The position numbers and the translations under genes were made by a program. The notes beneath the pieces are model-generated. The model was not told the origin of the DNA. It saw only the letters and a list, made by a program, of their open reading frames with translations, and ran no database searches. A DNA stretch of 36,361 nucleotides. It comes from 12-FULL-44-12b sp964348525. Lineage in GTDB: Bacteria > Patescibacteriota > Minisyncoccia > Phycocordibacterales > Zambryskibacteraceae. Position 1 is the first letter of the stretch; each line of letters begins with the position of its first letter. This document shows, in pieces, positions 21,670-29,575 of the stretch. Location: the NCBI GenBank assembly GCA_964348525.1, contig CAYGCY010000006.1, forward strand, positions 1-36,361. The letters run 5' to 3'.

Positions 21670-22335
21670 TTACACCTGTTGAGCTTCCTGTTCCCCAAAT
21701 ATGGCTAGTTTATTGAGTATTTTCTCGTGCTTAAAATCAAAAACGTCCCTTACCAGCTTGTCGTACATTCCATATCTATATAAAAACTCTGGAGTTTCAA
21801 AGGCTGCATACCTTACTTCCCTGCCCAATAAAGCTTCTATAAGGCCAACCCCTTTGTCCAAATAATTCTTCTTCAAACTATCGCCAACAATAAGTAAATC
21901 CAATCTCGCATCGGGGTCTTCAAAAAAAACTCCGCATGTAGCTACAAGTTTTAAATTACCAGCATGACTTACTTTAGACAAAACCGTTTTAGGAGAAATA
22001 ACATTCGCTCTGTAGAAAAACTGGCGTAGTGCATCTGTGAGAGGAAAATTGGGGTTAATAAACCACGCTTGTTTTTTGATTTTCTTTATTTTTTTTACTT
22101 TGAGCTTGGATTTCCCGTTTTTTGTCTCAATTACTTCTCGCAAAATGTTTTTTTTCTTCAAAAAGCCCACTTTTTCGAGGTGGTCGAGTGCGTTTTTTAC
22201 CCATTCAACATTTTCGTGCACTTTTTGAGCTACTTCATCATGGCAAAGCAGTAAGTCGTCATTAAAAAGAAATACCCTCATTACTCTTACGGTAGCCGTG
22301 CCTCCAAATAGTTTTTCCAGTATTAAGTCCGTCAT
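21670..22335 (-). CDS. Winged-helix protein with nucleotidyltransferase-like domain
   Basis: 221 residues. The N-terminal ~80 residues look like a winged helix (MRVFLFNDDLLLCHDEVAQKVHENVEWVKNALDHLEKVGFLKK), then a lysine-rich link, then a domain with GVFFEDPDARLDLLIVGDSLKK and ALLGREVRYAAFETPEFLYR. The second part recalls minimal nucleotidyltransferases (DxDLLVVG), but the upstream GSR/GS catalytic motif is not visible, so enzymatic activity is doubtful. I recall similar proteins labelled transcriptional regulators in Patescibacteria. It diverges from cassette B. No promoter could be chosen with confidence. Confidence 0.55.
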   Translation of the reverse strand: MTDLILEKLFGGTATVRVMRVFLFNDDLLLCHDEVAQKVHENVEWVKNALDHLEKVGFLKKKNILREVIETKNGKSKLKVKKIKKIKKQAWFINPNFPLTDALRQFFYRANVISPKTVLSKVSHAGNLKLVATCGVFFEDPDARLDLLIVGDSLKKNYLDKGVGLIEALLGREVRYAAFETPEFLYRYGMYDKLVRDVFDFKHEKILNKLAIFGEQEAQQV

Positions 22336-22410
22336 CGCTATAATCAGTACCTCGGATTCTAATCCTATATTTTAGTTCTGCAAGTAAATACCCATCTTTT
22401 CACTCGCTAC

Positions 22411-22438
22411 TTGACAAAAGTCAAAAAATTATTATAAC
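22411..22438 (+). promoter_or_regulatory. Near-consensus promoter of cassette B
   Basis: TTGACA (22411-22416), 16-base spacer, TATAAC (22433-22438). The predicted start is near 22445, at or after the ATG at 22444, which argues that this ATG is not the translation start. Confidence 0.65.
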
Positions 22439-22497
22439 TGCGCATGGAATGCTCGTTTCAAATTAAGCTAACTCAGGCCAACCTCAAGGGAGGTACA

Positions 22498-23775
22498 GTG
22501 TCAAAACTAACACTTTTCGTAGACAACACGGAGCACTCGGAACCAGTAATTCCGATACGCTGGTGTGTTGACAAGTCTGTGCTTGATGAACTCAAAGCAC
22601 AGGATGTGCTCAGGCCATTTCTCTTCATCTCGGTAAGACATGAAGAGAACGAGGACCCGTACTATCACAGAGAAGTGAAGCGCGTACTCGTGCCTCTCGA
22701 CCAAGGAATGGAGTACATCGAGCTCGACAGGGCCGGCAAACACAGCCTGAATGCGGTCATTGTCTGGACCAGATACGTTTCTTGGCTCAAGGACCAGGCC
22801 CGCGTCTGGAATAGCGACATAAGAGAGAGCTCGCTATACCGGTACGTTGAGGATCTCAATGTAAAAGTCTTCGACCCAACCGGATTAAAGGAGGTTGAGG
22901 TCCGTGGGGGTGGAGAGTGGATACGCCCCATCAAATTAGTCCAGGGCGTGACGGCTTCTATCAGTGTGGTGATTCCGCGAGAATTCTTCGCGAAAGAACC
23001 GTCCGCATGGGAGCAGTGGTGGGTCAATTTGTGGTTTGCCAACACACCGTTCGACCAGTGTGCTTTCCGCAAACGGCGCATTCTCGCCTACTCTGTCCAA
23101 CCGCCCACGGTTTTGCTGTGGGTCACTCTTGTGGGGGTAATAAGGCTCTTGTCTGGCGTCTTCTCTACCTTTGTTGGGATAACAGGAATTAACTGGGGTG
23201 CGATTCTGCATCCATTCCTCCAAGACACAAGCGACGTGCTTCCTGAAAACAGGAACCGCAGTTACTTCAAGCACTCGAGAAATATCTTCCTGTATAACAA
23301 GTGGGGAGGGACTCGACCGTGGTATGTGCGGTGGCTACAACCACCACGAGTTGTCGTTATTGGCTCACTCGCGTGGGTCATTAACTACTTTGGGTTGTGG
23401 GGTATCGCAGCTAAGGTGGGAGTCCTTGCGGGCATCGTACTGGCGCTCGCGTACGCCGTCACCCTGCTCAGGTTGCTCGTTCGGTGGGTTGCTAACAGGA
23501 AGCCCGCATGGAAACTACCGTCCTTCGCATTTCTTGCGGAAACGGAAAGTGCCCATGAAAAACGAATGCGCAAAGAGGGAGAAAAGATACACAAGCGGGA
23601 AGAGAAACTCCGGCTGGAACTTGAACGCAAGTACAGCACCGAATTCTCTCATGTCGCATGCATTGGCAAGCCCCTTCCGGTAAGCGTTGGGGCACTGCCG
23701 AAGCGCAATCAGACGGTTCACCTCCGCTTCAGAGCTCTTAAGGCGCGAGTCTGTCGCCCGTTTGCTCGAGCGTAG
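22498..23775 (+). CDS. GC-rich orphan membrane protein, large (cassette B)
   Basis: 425 residues from GTG 22498, chosen because GGGAGG (22488-22493) sits just before it and the promoter starts RNA near 22445; the longer frame from ATG 22444 would have no leader. The first ~200 residues are soluble-looking and strand-rich (VSKLTLFVDNTEHSEPVIPIR...). Two or three membrane segments follow, around PPTVLLWVTLVGVIRLLSGV and VVVIGSLAWVINYFGLW / VLAGIVLALAYAVTLL. A charged helix with coiled-coil character (ESAHEKRMRKEGEKIHKREE) and a basic end close it. I recognise no family. GC-rich codon use unlike its neighbours, own promoter and strong terminator. Confidence 0.75.
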   Translation: MSKLTLFVDNTEHSEPVIPIRWCVDKSVLDELKAQDVLRPFLFISVRHEENEDPYYHREVKRVLVPLDQGMEYIELDRAGKHSLNAVIVWTRYVSWLKDQARVWNSDIRESSLYRYVEDLNVKVFDPTGLKEVEVRGGGEWIRPIKLVQGVTASISVVIPREFFAKEPSAWEQWWVNLWFANTPFDQCAFRKRRILAYSVQPPTVLLWVTLVGVIRLLSGVFSTFVGITGINWGAILHPFLQDTSDVLPENRNRSYFKHSRNIFLYNKWGGTRPWYVRWLQPPRVVVIGSLAWVINYFGLWGIAAKVGVLAGIVLALAYAVTLLRLLVRWVANRKPAWKLPSFAFLAETESAHEKRMRKEGEKIHKREEKLRLELERKYSTEFSHVACIGKPLPVSVGALPKRNQTVHLRFRALKARVCRPFARA

Positions 23776-23785
23776 CTTAGTACAT

Positions 23786-23825
23786 AAACACCCCCGCGAT
23801 CGTTTGATCGCGGGGGTGTTTTTCT
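23786..23825 (+). terminator. Strong terminator of cassette B
   Basis: AACACCCCCGCGATC pairs with GATCGCGGGGGTGTT around GTTT, then TTTCTTTT. Eleven bases past the stop. Confidence 0.92.
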
Positions 23826-23844
23826 TTTGAACTACTTAGGTCTA

Positions 23845-23873
23845 TTGACAAACTGATAAATCTATATTAATAA
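23845..23873 (+). promoter_or_regulatory. Promoter of cassette C
   Basis: TTGACA (23845-23850), 17-base spacer, TAATAA (23868-23873), followed by a short leader and AGGAG (23890-23894). Confidence 0.6.
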
Positions 23874-23900
23874 TCGGCAAAGACCTCACAGGAGACTGCC

Positions 23901-24185
23901 TTGAAACTTCGGGATGATCCGTACGCTACTGAGTACATGATTGCGGATTTTGTTGTCGGTGCAATCCTCGGCATACCCATGGCATTGATATCGTCGTTGA
24001 TTTATCGGCTATACAAATTGCCACTCCTTGATGGAATTATCATATTCATCTTGGTCGTGGCGATGGGCGACTTGTTTGATGCACTAAAGTTCGGGCTAAA
24101 AGTGTACTCAAACAAATACGCCCGAGTGAACCTAGTGAAATTGATATATGGCACATTGGCTCTTTGGTATCTAATGCCGAAATGA
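23901..24185 (+). CDS. GC-rich small membrane protein (cassette C)
   Basis: 94 residues from TTG 23901, fixed by AGGAG six bases upstream. Three hydrophobic stretches: about 14-34 (MIADFVVGAILGIPMALISSL), 43-58 (LDGIIIFILVVAMGDL) and 76-90 (LVKLIYGTLALWYL). No recognised domain. Base composition is somewhat higher in GC than the host genes. It has its own promoter, SD site and terminator, and lies tandem to cassette B, together separating the wHTH gene from rplL. The use of a rare start with a good SD is opposite to the SD-less style of the core genes. Confidence 0.7.
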   Translation: MKLRDDPYATEYMIADFVVGAILGIPMALISSLIYRLYKLPLLDGIIIFILVVAMGDLFDALKFGLKVYSNKYARVNLVKLIYGTLALWYLMPK

Positions 24186-24192
24186 AGAAACA

Positions 24193-24223
24193 AAAAACTC
24201 GCCCCTTAAACGGACGAGTTTTT
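24193..24223. terminator. Terminator shared by cassette C and rplL
   Basis: AAAAACTCG pairs with CGAGTTTTT; A and T runs at the two ends let it work in both directions, between the convergent cassette C and rplJ-rplL units. Confidence 0.8.
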
Positions 24224-24249
24224 CGTTTTATGCACACCAAAAACCGATA

Positions 24250-24609
24250 TTATTTGAGTGTAACTTTACCTCCAGCTTCTTCAATCTTTGCTTTGAGTGC
24301 CTCTGCGTCTTCTTTCTTCATATCTGGTTTTAATATTGCAGGTGCTCCATCAACCAAATCTTTTGCTTCTTTCAAACCTAGCGCCAACACTTCCTTGACT
24401 ACTTTGATAACAGCGATTTTATTTGCACCGCCATCTGTAAGTTCAACAGCAAAAGCTGATTTTTCTTCCGCAGCTGATGCACCGGCTACCGGAGAGGCAG
24501 CGACCGCTGTAGCTGATACACCCCACTTTTCCTCAATCGCTTTCACAAGCGTATTAAGTTCAAGTACGCTCATCTTTTCTACTGCTTCGATAATTTGTTC
24601 TTGTGTCAT
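24250..24609 (-). CDS. rplL: 50S ribosomal protein L7/L12 (bL12)
   Basis: 119 residues. N-terminal dimer domain TQEQIIEAVEKMSVLELNTLVKAIEEKWGV, Ala-rich hinge near 33-50, and C-terminal domain FAVELTDGGANKIAVIKVVKEVLALGLKEAKDLVDGAPAILK with KKEDAEALKAKIEEAGGKVTLK. It forms the stalk that recruits GTPase factors. It begins two bases after rplJ. Confidence 0.98.
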   Translation of the reverse strand: MTQEQIIEAVEKMSVLELNTLVKAIEEKWGVSATAVAASPVAGASAAEEKSAFAVELTDGGANKIAVIKVVKEVLALGLKEAKDLVDGAPAILKPDMKKEDAEALKAKIEEAGGKVTLK

Positions 24610-24611
24610 GA

Positions 24612-25103
24612 TTATGCGTTTTTATTTTTAGCCACCTCATTAAGCGCAATAGCTACGCGCTGGATAGGTGAATTGATAATGTTTACGAACATACCGCGCA
24701 ACGTTTGCATGTCTGGGATGGAAGCAATGCCCTCTATTTCTAATTTAGACATATACTTGCCATCGAAGATTCCCCCTAAAATTTTTATTTGTTCAGGCAA
24801 CTTTTTCTGAAATCCAAATACACCTCTTGCAGGAGCTACTAGATCTTCGCCATAAGCAATTGCTAGTTCCCCCTCCAGTTCTGGCTGATTTCCTTCTGTT
24901 TTTAGGCCAGAAAGTGCCTTTTTTATGAGAGTTTTCTTGGCAACGGTATAAGACACAGCTTCTTCCTTAAGAGAACGTCTCAAAGATTGCTGGTCCGCTA
25001 CTGTAAGCCCTTTGAAATTCACAAAAACTAAAGTTTTGGCCTTTTGAGCGATGTCTTCAAGTTTTTTTAGAATTTCTCCTTTTTTTTGTTTTGTTAATGC
25101 CAT
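24612..25103 (-). CDS. rplJ: 50S ribosomal protein L10 (uL10)
   Basis: 163 residues with MALTKQKKGEILKKLEDIAQKAKTLVFVNFKGLTVADQQSLRRSLKEE and the later VAPARGVFGFQKK; the C-terminal helix binds L12. L10 is the stalk base and in bacteria binds its own leader RNA. Here the 130 bases upstream form an L10-type leader with an attenuator. rplK-rplA, often upstream, are not in this window; a GC-rich cassette and fusA lie there instead. Confidence 0.97.
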   Translation of the reverse strand: MALTKQKKGEILKKLEDIAQKAKTLVFVNFKGLTVADQQSLRRSLKEEAVSYTVAKKTLIKKALSGLKTEGNQPELEGELAIAYGEDLVAPARGVFGFQKKLPEQIKILGGIFDGKYMSKLEIEGIASIPDMQTLRGMFVNIINSPIQRVAIALNEVAKNKNA

Positions 25104-25230
25104 TTGTTTTAGTTCTTAAACTAAAAAATCGACCAATAAGGTCGAAAAGAGTAAAAGCTGAAAAGCTTCGTCTCGGCGGGTCTTTTGTCTATTGACTGCC
25201 CGCTATCTTTGACCTTACAGAAAGCACTTT
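25104..25230 (-). promoter_or_regulatory. L10 leader with attenuator
   Basis: Minus-strand leader of rplJ. A hairpin GCGGG/CCCGC followed by CCGAGAC resembles the L10-binding hairpin of known L10 leaders. A terminator TCGACC..GGTCGA (25145-25129) with a T-run (25128-25123) ends 19 bases before rplJ. AAGGTC (25216-25211) can pair with GACCTT (25143-25138), the left arm of that terminator, so an antiterminator fold exists. Likely model: L10 binding shifts the balance toward termination. A weak promoter TTGTAT..TAAAGT lies just upstream. Confidence 0.7.
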
Positions 25231-25257
25231 AACTAAAATGCCTATAAAATACAAGAA

Positions 25258-25290
25258 CCCCACGAAACTTTGTCTAAAAGTTTCGTGGGG
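25258..25290 (-). terminator. Terminator of cassette D
   Basis: Thirteen-pair perfect stem CCCCACGAAACTT / AAGTTTCGTGGGG, then TTCTTGTATTTT on the minus strand, five bases past the cassette D stop. Its tail overlaps the likely rplJ promoter. Confidence 0.85.
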
Positions 25291-25295
25291 TATTT

Positions 25296-25595
25296 CTAAT
25301 CCTCTTCCCCTGTCCTGTGGGTCATCTTCGCTTTCAGCTCAAACCATGCAAGCCTAGGCTTGTCTTCCACAATCTCAAGCTTCACAGGTAGCCCCCTTGT
25401 CTTCAAGATGTTGTTGACAGACAAAAAGGTGTTCACTGAAAACCTGATGGGGTGAATGATTGTTGAGAGCTCACTCACAGGAACTGCTTCGTCGAATGAG
25501 TCCGCGAGCCTCGAAAGCATTGCGAGAAAGGCTTCAGACCATTCCCCGGAATTGGCAATCTGCGCCTTTAGGTCCTCTTTACACACGGTACCCAC
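25296..25595 (-). CDS. GC-rich small soluble protein, possible winged helix (cassette D)
   Basis: 99 residues from GTG 25595, with AAGGAG six bases upstream. The span LSRLADSFDEAVPVSELSTI, then FSVNTFLSVNNILKTRGLPV and PRLAWFELKAK has the spacing of a small winged-helix domain (helix, turn, recognition helix, beta wing), but this is a weak resemblance. No membrane segment. It lies between fusA and rplJ on their strand, with a terminator on each side, so it is isolated from both. Codon use is GC-rich relative to fusA and rplJ. Confidence 0.65.
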   Translation of the reverse strand: MGTVCKEDLKAQIANSGEWSEAFLAMLSRLADSFDEAVPVSELSTIIHPIRFSVNTFLSVNNILKTRGLPVKLEIVEDKPRLAWFELKAKMTHRTGEED

Positions 25596-25651
25596 CTTAC
25601 GCTCCTTGTTTGGCTCTAAATAAACAGACTACTCCTATAGCTTTTATTTGC

Positions 25652-25685
25652 AATCAAAAAACTCCCTTTCGGGAGTTTTTTGATT
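25652..25685. terminator. Bidirectional terminator after fusA
   Basis: Fifteen-pair stem AATCAAAAAACTCCC / GGGAGTTTTTTGATT with a TTTC loop, four bases past the fusA stop. Confidence 0.9.
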
Positions 25686-25689
25686 GTTC

Positions 25690-27843
25690 CTATTTACGAG
25701 CTTCAATTATCGTAGTAGCCACATTTGGGGGCACAATTGCGTAGTGGTCGAATTCCATATTTGCGGAGCCACGACCTTCTGTCATTGAACGAAGAGTTGT
25801 TACATATCCAAACATTTCAGAAAGTGGTACTTTTGCGCGAATCACTTTGAGCCCTGATCTGTCGTCCATTCCTTCCACTTGCCCTCTCTTTGATGATAGG
25901 TTGCCGGTGATATCGCCCATGAATTTATCTGGCACTACTACTTCTAATTTCATAATAGGTTCAAGAATAACTGGCTTTGCTTTTTTGGCTGCCTCTTGAA
26001 AGGCTTGAGACGCTGCTATTTTGTACGCAATTTCTGATGAGTCCACATCGTGATATGAGCCGTACAAAAGTTCACACGAAATATCTGTAATTTTAAATCC
26101 AGCCAAAATTCCTCTATCCATCGCTTCACGAACGCCTTTATAAACTGCCGGAATAAATTCCTGTGGAATTACTCCTCCTTTAATAGAATTGATAAACTCA
26201 AAACCTTCTTCACGCTCAACATTTTTAGGTACCTTCTCCTCTGGATTAGGCTTTGGAAATGGCTTGATTTTGATTTTTACGTGACCATATTGACCTTTTC
26301 CTCCAGTCTGCTTGATATATTTATTTTCAACCTCCGCTTCGCCTGTAATAGTTTCTTTGTATGCTACTTGAGGAGCGCCAACATTGGCTTCCACTCCAAA
26401 TTCTCTTTTCATTCTGTCTACAATGATTTCCAAGTGAAGCTCTCCCATTCCCATAATGAGCGTCTCTCCTGTCTCGGAGTCTGATTTCACGCGGAAAGTT
26501 GGGTCTTCGTCAGACAGTCTCTTCAGAGCCATTCCCATTTTTTCTTGGTCTGCTTTTGTTTTTGGCTCAATGCGCAAAGAAATAACTGGTTCAGCAAATT
26601 TTATTTCATCCAAAATTATAGGGTTAGCCTCATCACAAAATGTGTGAGAAGTTTTTGCATTTTTGAGCCCCACAGCCGCAGCAATTTCTCCAGCAAAAAC
26701 TTTTTTTACTTCTTCTCGTTGATTTGCCTGCAAACGCACTATTCTTCCTAGTCTTTCTTTGTCTCCGGTTGTTGAATTGTAAATATATGAGCCCGCTTCA
26801 ATAGTTCCTGAATAAACTCTAAAGAAAGTTAGTTGCCCCACGAATGGATCTGCTTGAAGTTTGAAAGCAAGGGCTGAAAATGGCTCAGAGTCTGAGGCGT
26901 GACGCACAACCTCTTCGCCTGTTTCTGGGTTTTTCCCCACGATTGGAGGAATGTCTAAAGGAGATGGGAGCAAATCAACCACACCATCCAAAACCAGTTG
27001 CACGCCCTTATTTTTTAGCGCTGAACCAGCGTAAACGGGAAAAATTGCATTGGCAATAACTGCTTTTCTAAGTGTTTTAACAAGGTCCGCTACAGGAATT
27101 TCTTTGCCTTCTAGATATTGACTCATCAAAACGTCATCGTTTTCCACGATTCTTTCAACAAGCTCGTGTCTGTATTTTTCCGCGTCAGCTTTTAAGTTTT
27201 CTGGAATTTCTTTTTCAATAACATCCTCACCGAGTTTGCCTTCAAAGTAATAAGCTTTCATTTTCAAAAGGTCTACCACTCCTTCGTGTTGATCTTCCAA
27301 ACCTATTGGGATTTGTACACGAACAGCCTTTTTAGAAAGCCTGTCTAAAATAGATGCATAGGAACGCTCAAATGATGCACCGATTCTGTCTAATTTGTTT
27401 ATAAAACACAATCTTGGCACCTGTGCCTCTTCTGCATATCTCCAGTTAGTTTCGGACTGAGGCTCTACTCCTGCCACTCCATCAAACACCACAACTGCAC
27501 CGTCCAAAACGCGCAAAGATCTTTTTACTTCCACTGTAAAGTCGATGTGCCCTGGGGTATCAATAATATTGAAACGATTTTTATTTTCTTTTTTGGCTCT
27601 TTCCTCTTTTGAAAGATAGGTCGGTGCCCAAAAACATGTAATAGCGGCCGCTGTAATAGTGATACCTCTTTCTCTTTCTTGTTCCATCCAGTCTGTGGTT
27701 GTCTCACCTTCGTGCACTTCGCCGATTGAGTGCTGAGAACCTGTGTAATACAAAACACGCTCTGATGTTGTGGTTTTTCCAGCATCAATATGCGCAATGA
27801 TTCCAAAATTTCGTACTCGTTCTAGTGGATAGTCTCGTTCCAT
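25690..27843 (-). CDS. fusA: Translation elongation factor G
   Basis: 717 residues. GTPase motifs AHIDAGKTTTSERVLYYTG (residues 18-36), DTPGHIDFTVEV and NKLDRIG; then domains II-V with VKSDSETGETLIMGMGELHLEI, the domain IV loop (YGHVKIKIKP, GGVIPQEFIPAV) and C-terminal DKFMGDITGNLSSKRGQVEGM. EF-G moves tRNA and mRNA after peptide transfer. It is the third gene of rpsL-rpsG-fusA, six bases after rpsG; tuf, often next, is about 5 kb downstream. Confidence 0.98.
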   Translation of the reverse strand: MERDYPLERVRNFGIIAHIDAGKTTTSERVLYYTGSQHSIGEVHEGETTTDWMEQERERGITITAAAITCFWAPTYLSKEERAKKENKNRFNIIDTPGHIDFTVEVKRSLRVLDGAVVVFDGVAGVEPQSETNWRYAEEAQVPRLCFINKLDRIGASFERSYASILDRLSKKAVRVQIPIGLEDQHEGVVDLLKMKAYYFEGKLGEDVIEKEIPENLKADAEKYRHELVERIVENDDVLMSQYLEGKEIPVADLVKTLRKAVIANAIFPVYAGSALKNKGVQLVLDGVVDLLPSPLDIPPIVGKNPETGEEVVRHASDSEPFSALAFKLQADPFVGQLTFFRVYSGTIEAGSYIYNSTTGDKERLGRIVRLQANQREEVKKVFAGEIAAAVGLKNAKTSHTFCDEANPIILDEIKFAEPVISLRIEPKTKADQEKMGMALKRLSDEDPTFRVKSDSETGETLIMGMGELHLEIIVDRMKREFGVEANVGAPQVAYKETITGEAEVENKYIKQTGGKGQYGHVKIKIKPFPKPNPEEKVPKNVEREEGFEFINSIKGGVIPQEFIPAVYKGVREAMDRGILAGFKITDISCELLYGSYHDVDSSEIAYKIAASQAFQEAAKKAKPVILEPIMKLEVVVPDKFMGDITGNLSSKRGQVEGMDDRSGLKVIRAKVPLSEMFGYVTTLRSMTEGRGSANMEFDHYAIVPPNVATTIIEARK

Positions 27844-27849
27844 ATTAAA

Positions 27850-28320
27850 TTACCAAGTGAAGTGAGCAAAAGCTTTGTTTGATTCTGCCATTTTGTGCAC
27901 ATTCTCTCTCTTTTTGATGGCTTCCCCCTCATTTTTGGCTGCCAAAAGAATTTCATCAGCTAGCCTCTCCGCCATTGGTTTACCCTTTTTGCCACGAGCA
28001 GCTTCTATTATCCATTTCATACCCAAAGCCTGTCTTCTTTCTGGACGAACCTCTCGAGGAACCTGATAGTTGGCACCTCCCACTCTTCTTGAACGTACCT
28101 CAACGGTTGGCCCTGCATTTCTAATGGCTGTTTCAAAAGTCTCTAATGGATCCACGCCTCCTTCTTTTATTACTTCCATTGCATCATAAAAAACTGATCT
28201 CGCGGTATTTTTCTTACCACTAAGCATTAGGTGGTTTGTAAATTTGGAAACCTTTTCAGAGCCAAACTTCAGGTCGGCTATTGATTTTCTTTTTTCACTT
28301 TCTCTTAATCTTCTTCTCAT
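27850..28320 (-). CDS. rpsG: 30S ribosomal protein S7 (uS7)
   Basis: 156 residues, standard length, with LKFGSEKVSKFTNHLMLSGKKNTARSVFYDAMEVI, VEVRSRRVGGANYQVPREVRPERRQALGMKWIIEAAR and KKRENVHKMAESNKAFAHF. S7 nucleates the 30S head and binds near the exit site. It follows rpsL by 17 bases. Confidence 0.98.
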   Translation of the reverse strand: MRRRLRESEKRKSIADLKFGSEKVSKFTNHLMLSGKKNTARSVFYDAMEVIKEGGVDPLETFETAIRNAGPTVEVRSRRVGGANYQVPREVRPERRQALGMKWIIEAARGKKGKPMAERLADEILLAAKNEGEAIKKRENVHKMAESNKAFAHFTW

Positions 28321-28337
28321 TGGTTTTATTTTTTATT

Positions 28338-28751
28338 CTATTTTCCTTTTGGCTTCTTATTACCGTACTGGGAGCGACCCTTTCGCCTCTTCTCTACCCC
28401 CTGTGTATCTAAAACTCCACGAACAATAGTATATCGAAGGCCGACATCCTTTACCCTTCCCCCGCGAAGAACTACTACAGAGTGTTCCTGTAAGTTGTGT
28501 CCTTCTCCCGGTATGTATGCAGTAACTTCCTGACCGTTTGTAAGTCTAACTCTCGCAATTTTTCTGATAGCGGAGTTAGGTTTTTTAGGGGTTTTGGTAG
28601 TCACTTTTATGCAAACACCTCTTTTGAAAGGTGAATTATAAAAAACAGGTCTGTTTTTTAGGGTATTAAAACCACGAGTCAAAGCCACCGACTTAGATTT
28701 TCGGCGGTGGATTGCTCTCTTTTTCCTGATTAGCTGATTTATTGTAGACAT
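28338..28751 (-). CDS. rpsL: 30S ribosomal protein S12 (uS12)
   Basis: 137 residues with MSTINQLIRKKRAIHRRKSKS, RGVCIKVTTKTPKKPNSAIRK (the streptomycin-site lysine is in the TPKKPNSA loop), YIPGEGHNLQEHSVVVLRGGRVKDVGLRY and the basic end KGRSQYGNKKPKG. Two residues after the RVKD loop differ from the common RVKDLPGVRYH form: the LPG is replaced by V-G-L. S12 tunes decoding accuracy. It heads the str-type unit. Confidence 0.97.
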   Translation of the reverse strand: MSTINQLIRKKRAIHRRKSKSVALTRGFNTLKNRPVFYNSPFKRGVCIKVTTKTPKKPNSAIRKIARVRLTNGQEVTAYIPGEGHNLQEHSVVVLRGGRVKDVGLRYTIVRGVLDTQGVEKRRKGRSQYGNKKPKGK

Positions 28752-28813
28752 TCTTAATTAAAAAACTCCCAACTGGAGTGGCAATACTATACCCCAATGA
28801 ACTGGAAAAGCAA
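28752..28813 (-). promoter_or_regulatory. rpsL promoter and start-proximal hairpin leader
   Basis: TTGCTT (28813-28808), 16-base spacer, TATAGT (28791-28786). The predicted first base (about 28779) is the first base of the hairpin ACTCC-AGTTG-GGAGT, followed by TTTTTTAATT and the ATG. The organisation matches the rpsN and rpsS leaders, with a different stem sequence. Confidence 0.65.
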
Positions 28814-28848
28814 CAATATATTCATGGTTTGAATGTTTGCTTTAGAAG

Positions 28849-28914
28849 TAAGAAAACCTTTGCCTTGTCACGGAGAGATATACCTCGCTCCTAAACAAGG
28901 CAAAGGTTTTCTTA
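28849..28914. repeat. Perfect 20-base inverted repeat ending in a stop codon
   Basis: TAAGAAAACCTTTGCCTTGT (28849-28868) and its exact complement (28895-28914), with an inner GGAG/CTCC pair. The right arm ends in the TAA stop of the M50 protease gene. There is no T-run, so it is at best a poor intrinsic terminator; it may protect the 3' end. Confidence 0.85.
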
Positions 28915-29508
28915 GAAATTAAGGCCCGTGAATATTCTAAACAAAGCCTCTACTATAGGAAAGAAGAATTGCCAAGCTACAAGCGCAAAGATAATAGGCA
29001 GAAAAATGCCATATTTTTCTATACTCCAGAAAAAAGTTCTAATTCTAGGAAAAAGCGAGGACAAAACGCGTGACCCGTCTAGAGGGGGTATTGGTATTAA
29101 ATTAAAGATGGCGAGCACTATATTTATAAGAACCACGCTACTTGCTACATACAACGAGGCTTGGTTTAAAGAAAAATTACGAATGAGAAAAGAAAAAATG
29201 ATGGCCAATAAAATATTTGTCGCTGGTCCGGCTATTGCTACCAGCCCTTCCCCCCATCTTTGGTTTCTAAAATTCCTTGGCTCTATAGGCACCGGTTTCG
29301 CCCAGCCCAAAACAAAACCCCCCAACATATAAGTGAGGGCTGGTAAAACCACAGACCCAAACATGTCTATATGGCGAAGCGGGTTAGGAGAAAGCCGGCC
29401 GAGCATGCTCGCAGTTTCATCCCCTTGCCATTTGGCTGTATAACCATGGGCCACTTCGTGAAGCACTACTGAAAATATAAGGATGATTAAAGAAAGTATT
29501 GCGGACAT
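28912..29508 (-). CDS. Site-2 protease family (M50) membrane metalloprotease
   Basis: 198 residues with HEVAHG at 17-22 (zinc ligands H17 and H21, catalytic E18) in the first membrane segment and NLIPIPPLDGSRVL near 135-148, where the Asp is the third zinc ligand. About five membrane helices. Established: M50 proteases cut transmembrane substrates inside the membrane, often releasing regulators. Short forms without a PDZ domain, like this one, are widespread. A TAGAAT box exactly six bases before ATG suggests a leaderless message. Substrate unknown. Confidence 0.88.
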   Translation of the reverse strand: MSAILSLIILIFSVVLHEVAHGYTAKWQGDETASMLGRLSPNPLRHIDMFGSVVLPALTYMLGGFVLGWAKPVPIEPRNFRNQRWGEGLVAIAGPATNILLAIIFSFLIRNFSLNQASLYVASSVVLINIVLAIFNLIPIPPLDGSRVLSSLFPRIRTFFWSIEKYGIFLPIIFALVAWQFFFPIVEALFRIFTGLNF

Positions 29509-29514
29509 ACTTCT

Positions 29515-29520
29515 ATTCTA
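29515..29520 (-). promoter_or_regulatory. -10 box of the M50 gene, predicts leaderless mRNA
   Basis: TAGAAT on the minus strand, six bases (AGAAGT) before ATG 29508. An alternative TATATT lies five bases further up. Confidence 0.35.
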
Positions 29521-29537
29521 ATATAAGAACAAAACAT

Positions 29538-29565
29538 TTGCCCTTAATAAATTTCATGTTATTAT
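29538..29565 (+). promoter_or_regulatory. Promoter of rpmB
   Basis: TTGCCC (29538-29543), 16-base spacer, TATTAT (29560-29565) preceded by TGT. Predicted leader only about four bases before ATG 29576. Confidence 0.55.
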
Positions 29566-29575
29566 CCTGAAACTT

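Noticed and set aside
23198..23683. Long alternative frames inside cassette B
   Set aside because: High GC makes open frames common on all strands; only the frame from 22498 has promoter, SD and terminator aligned with it.
25123..25145. Terminator before rplJ as the end of cassette D
   Set aside because: Cassette D already has a terminator at 25258-25290, and the antiterminator partner upstream makes an L10 attenuator the better reading.
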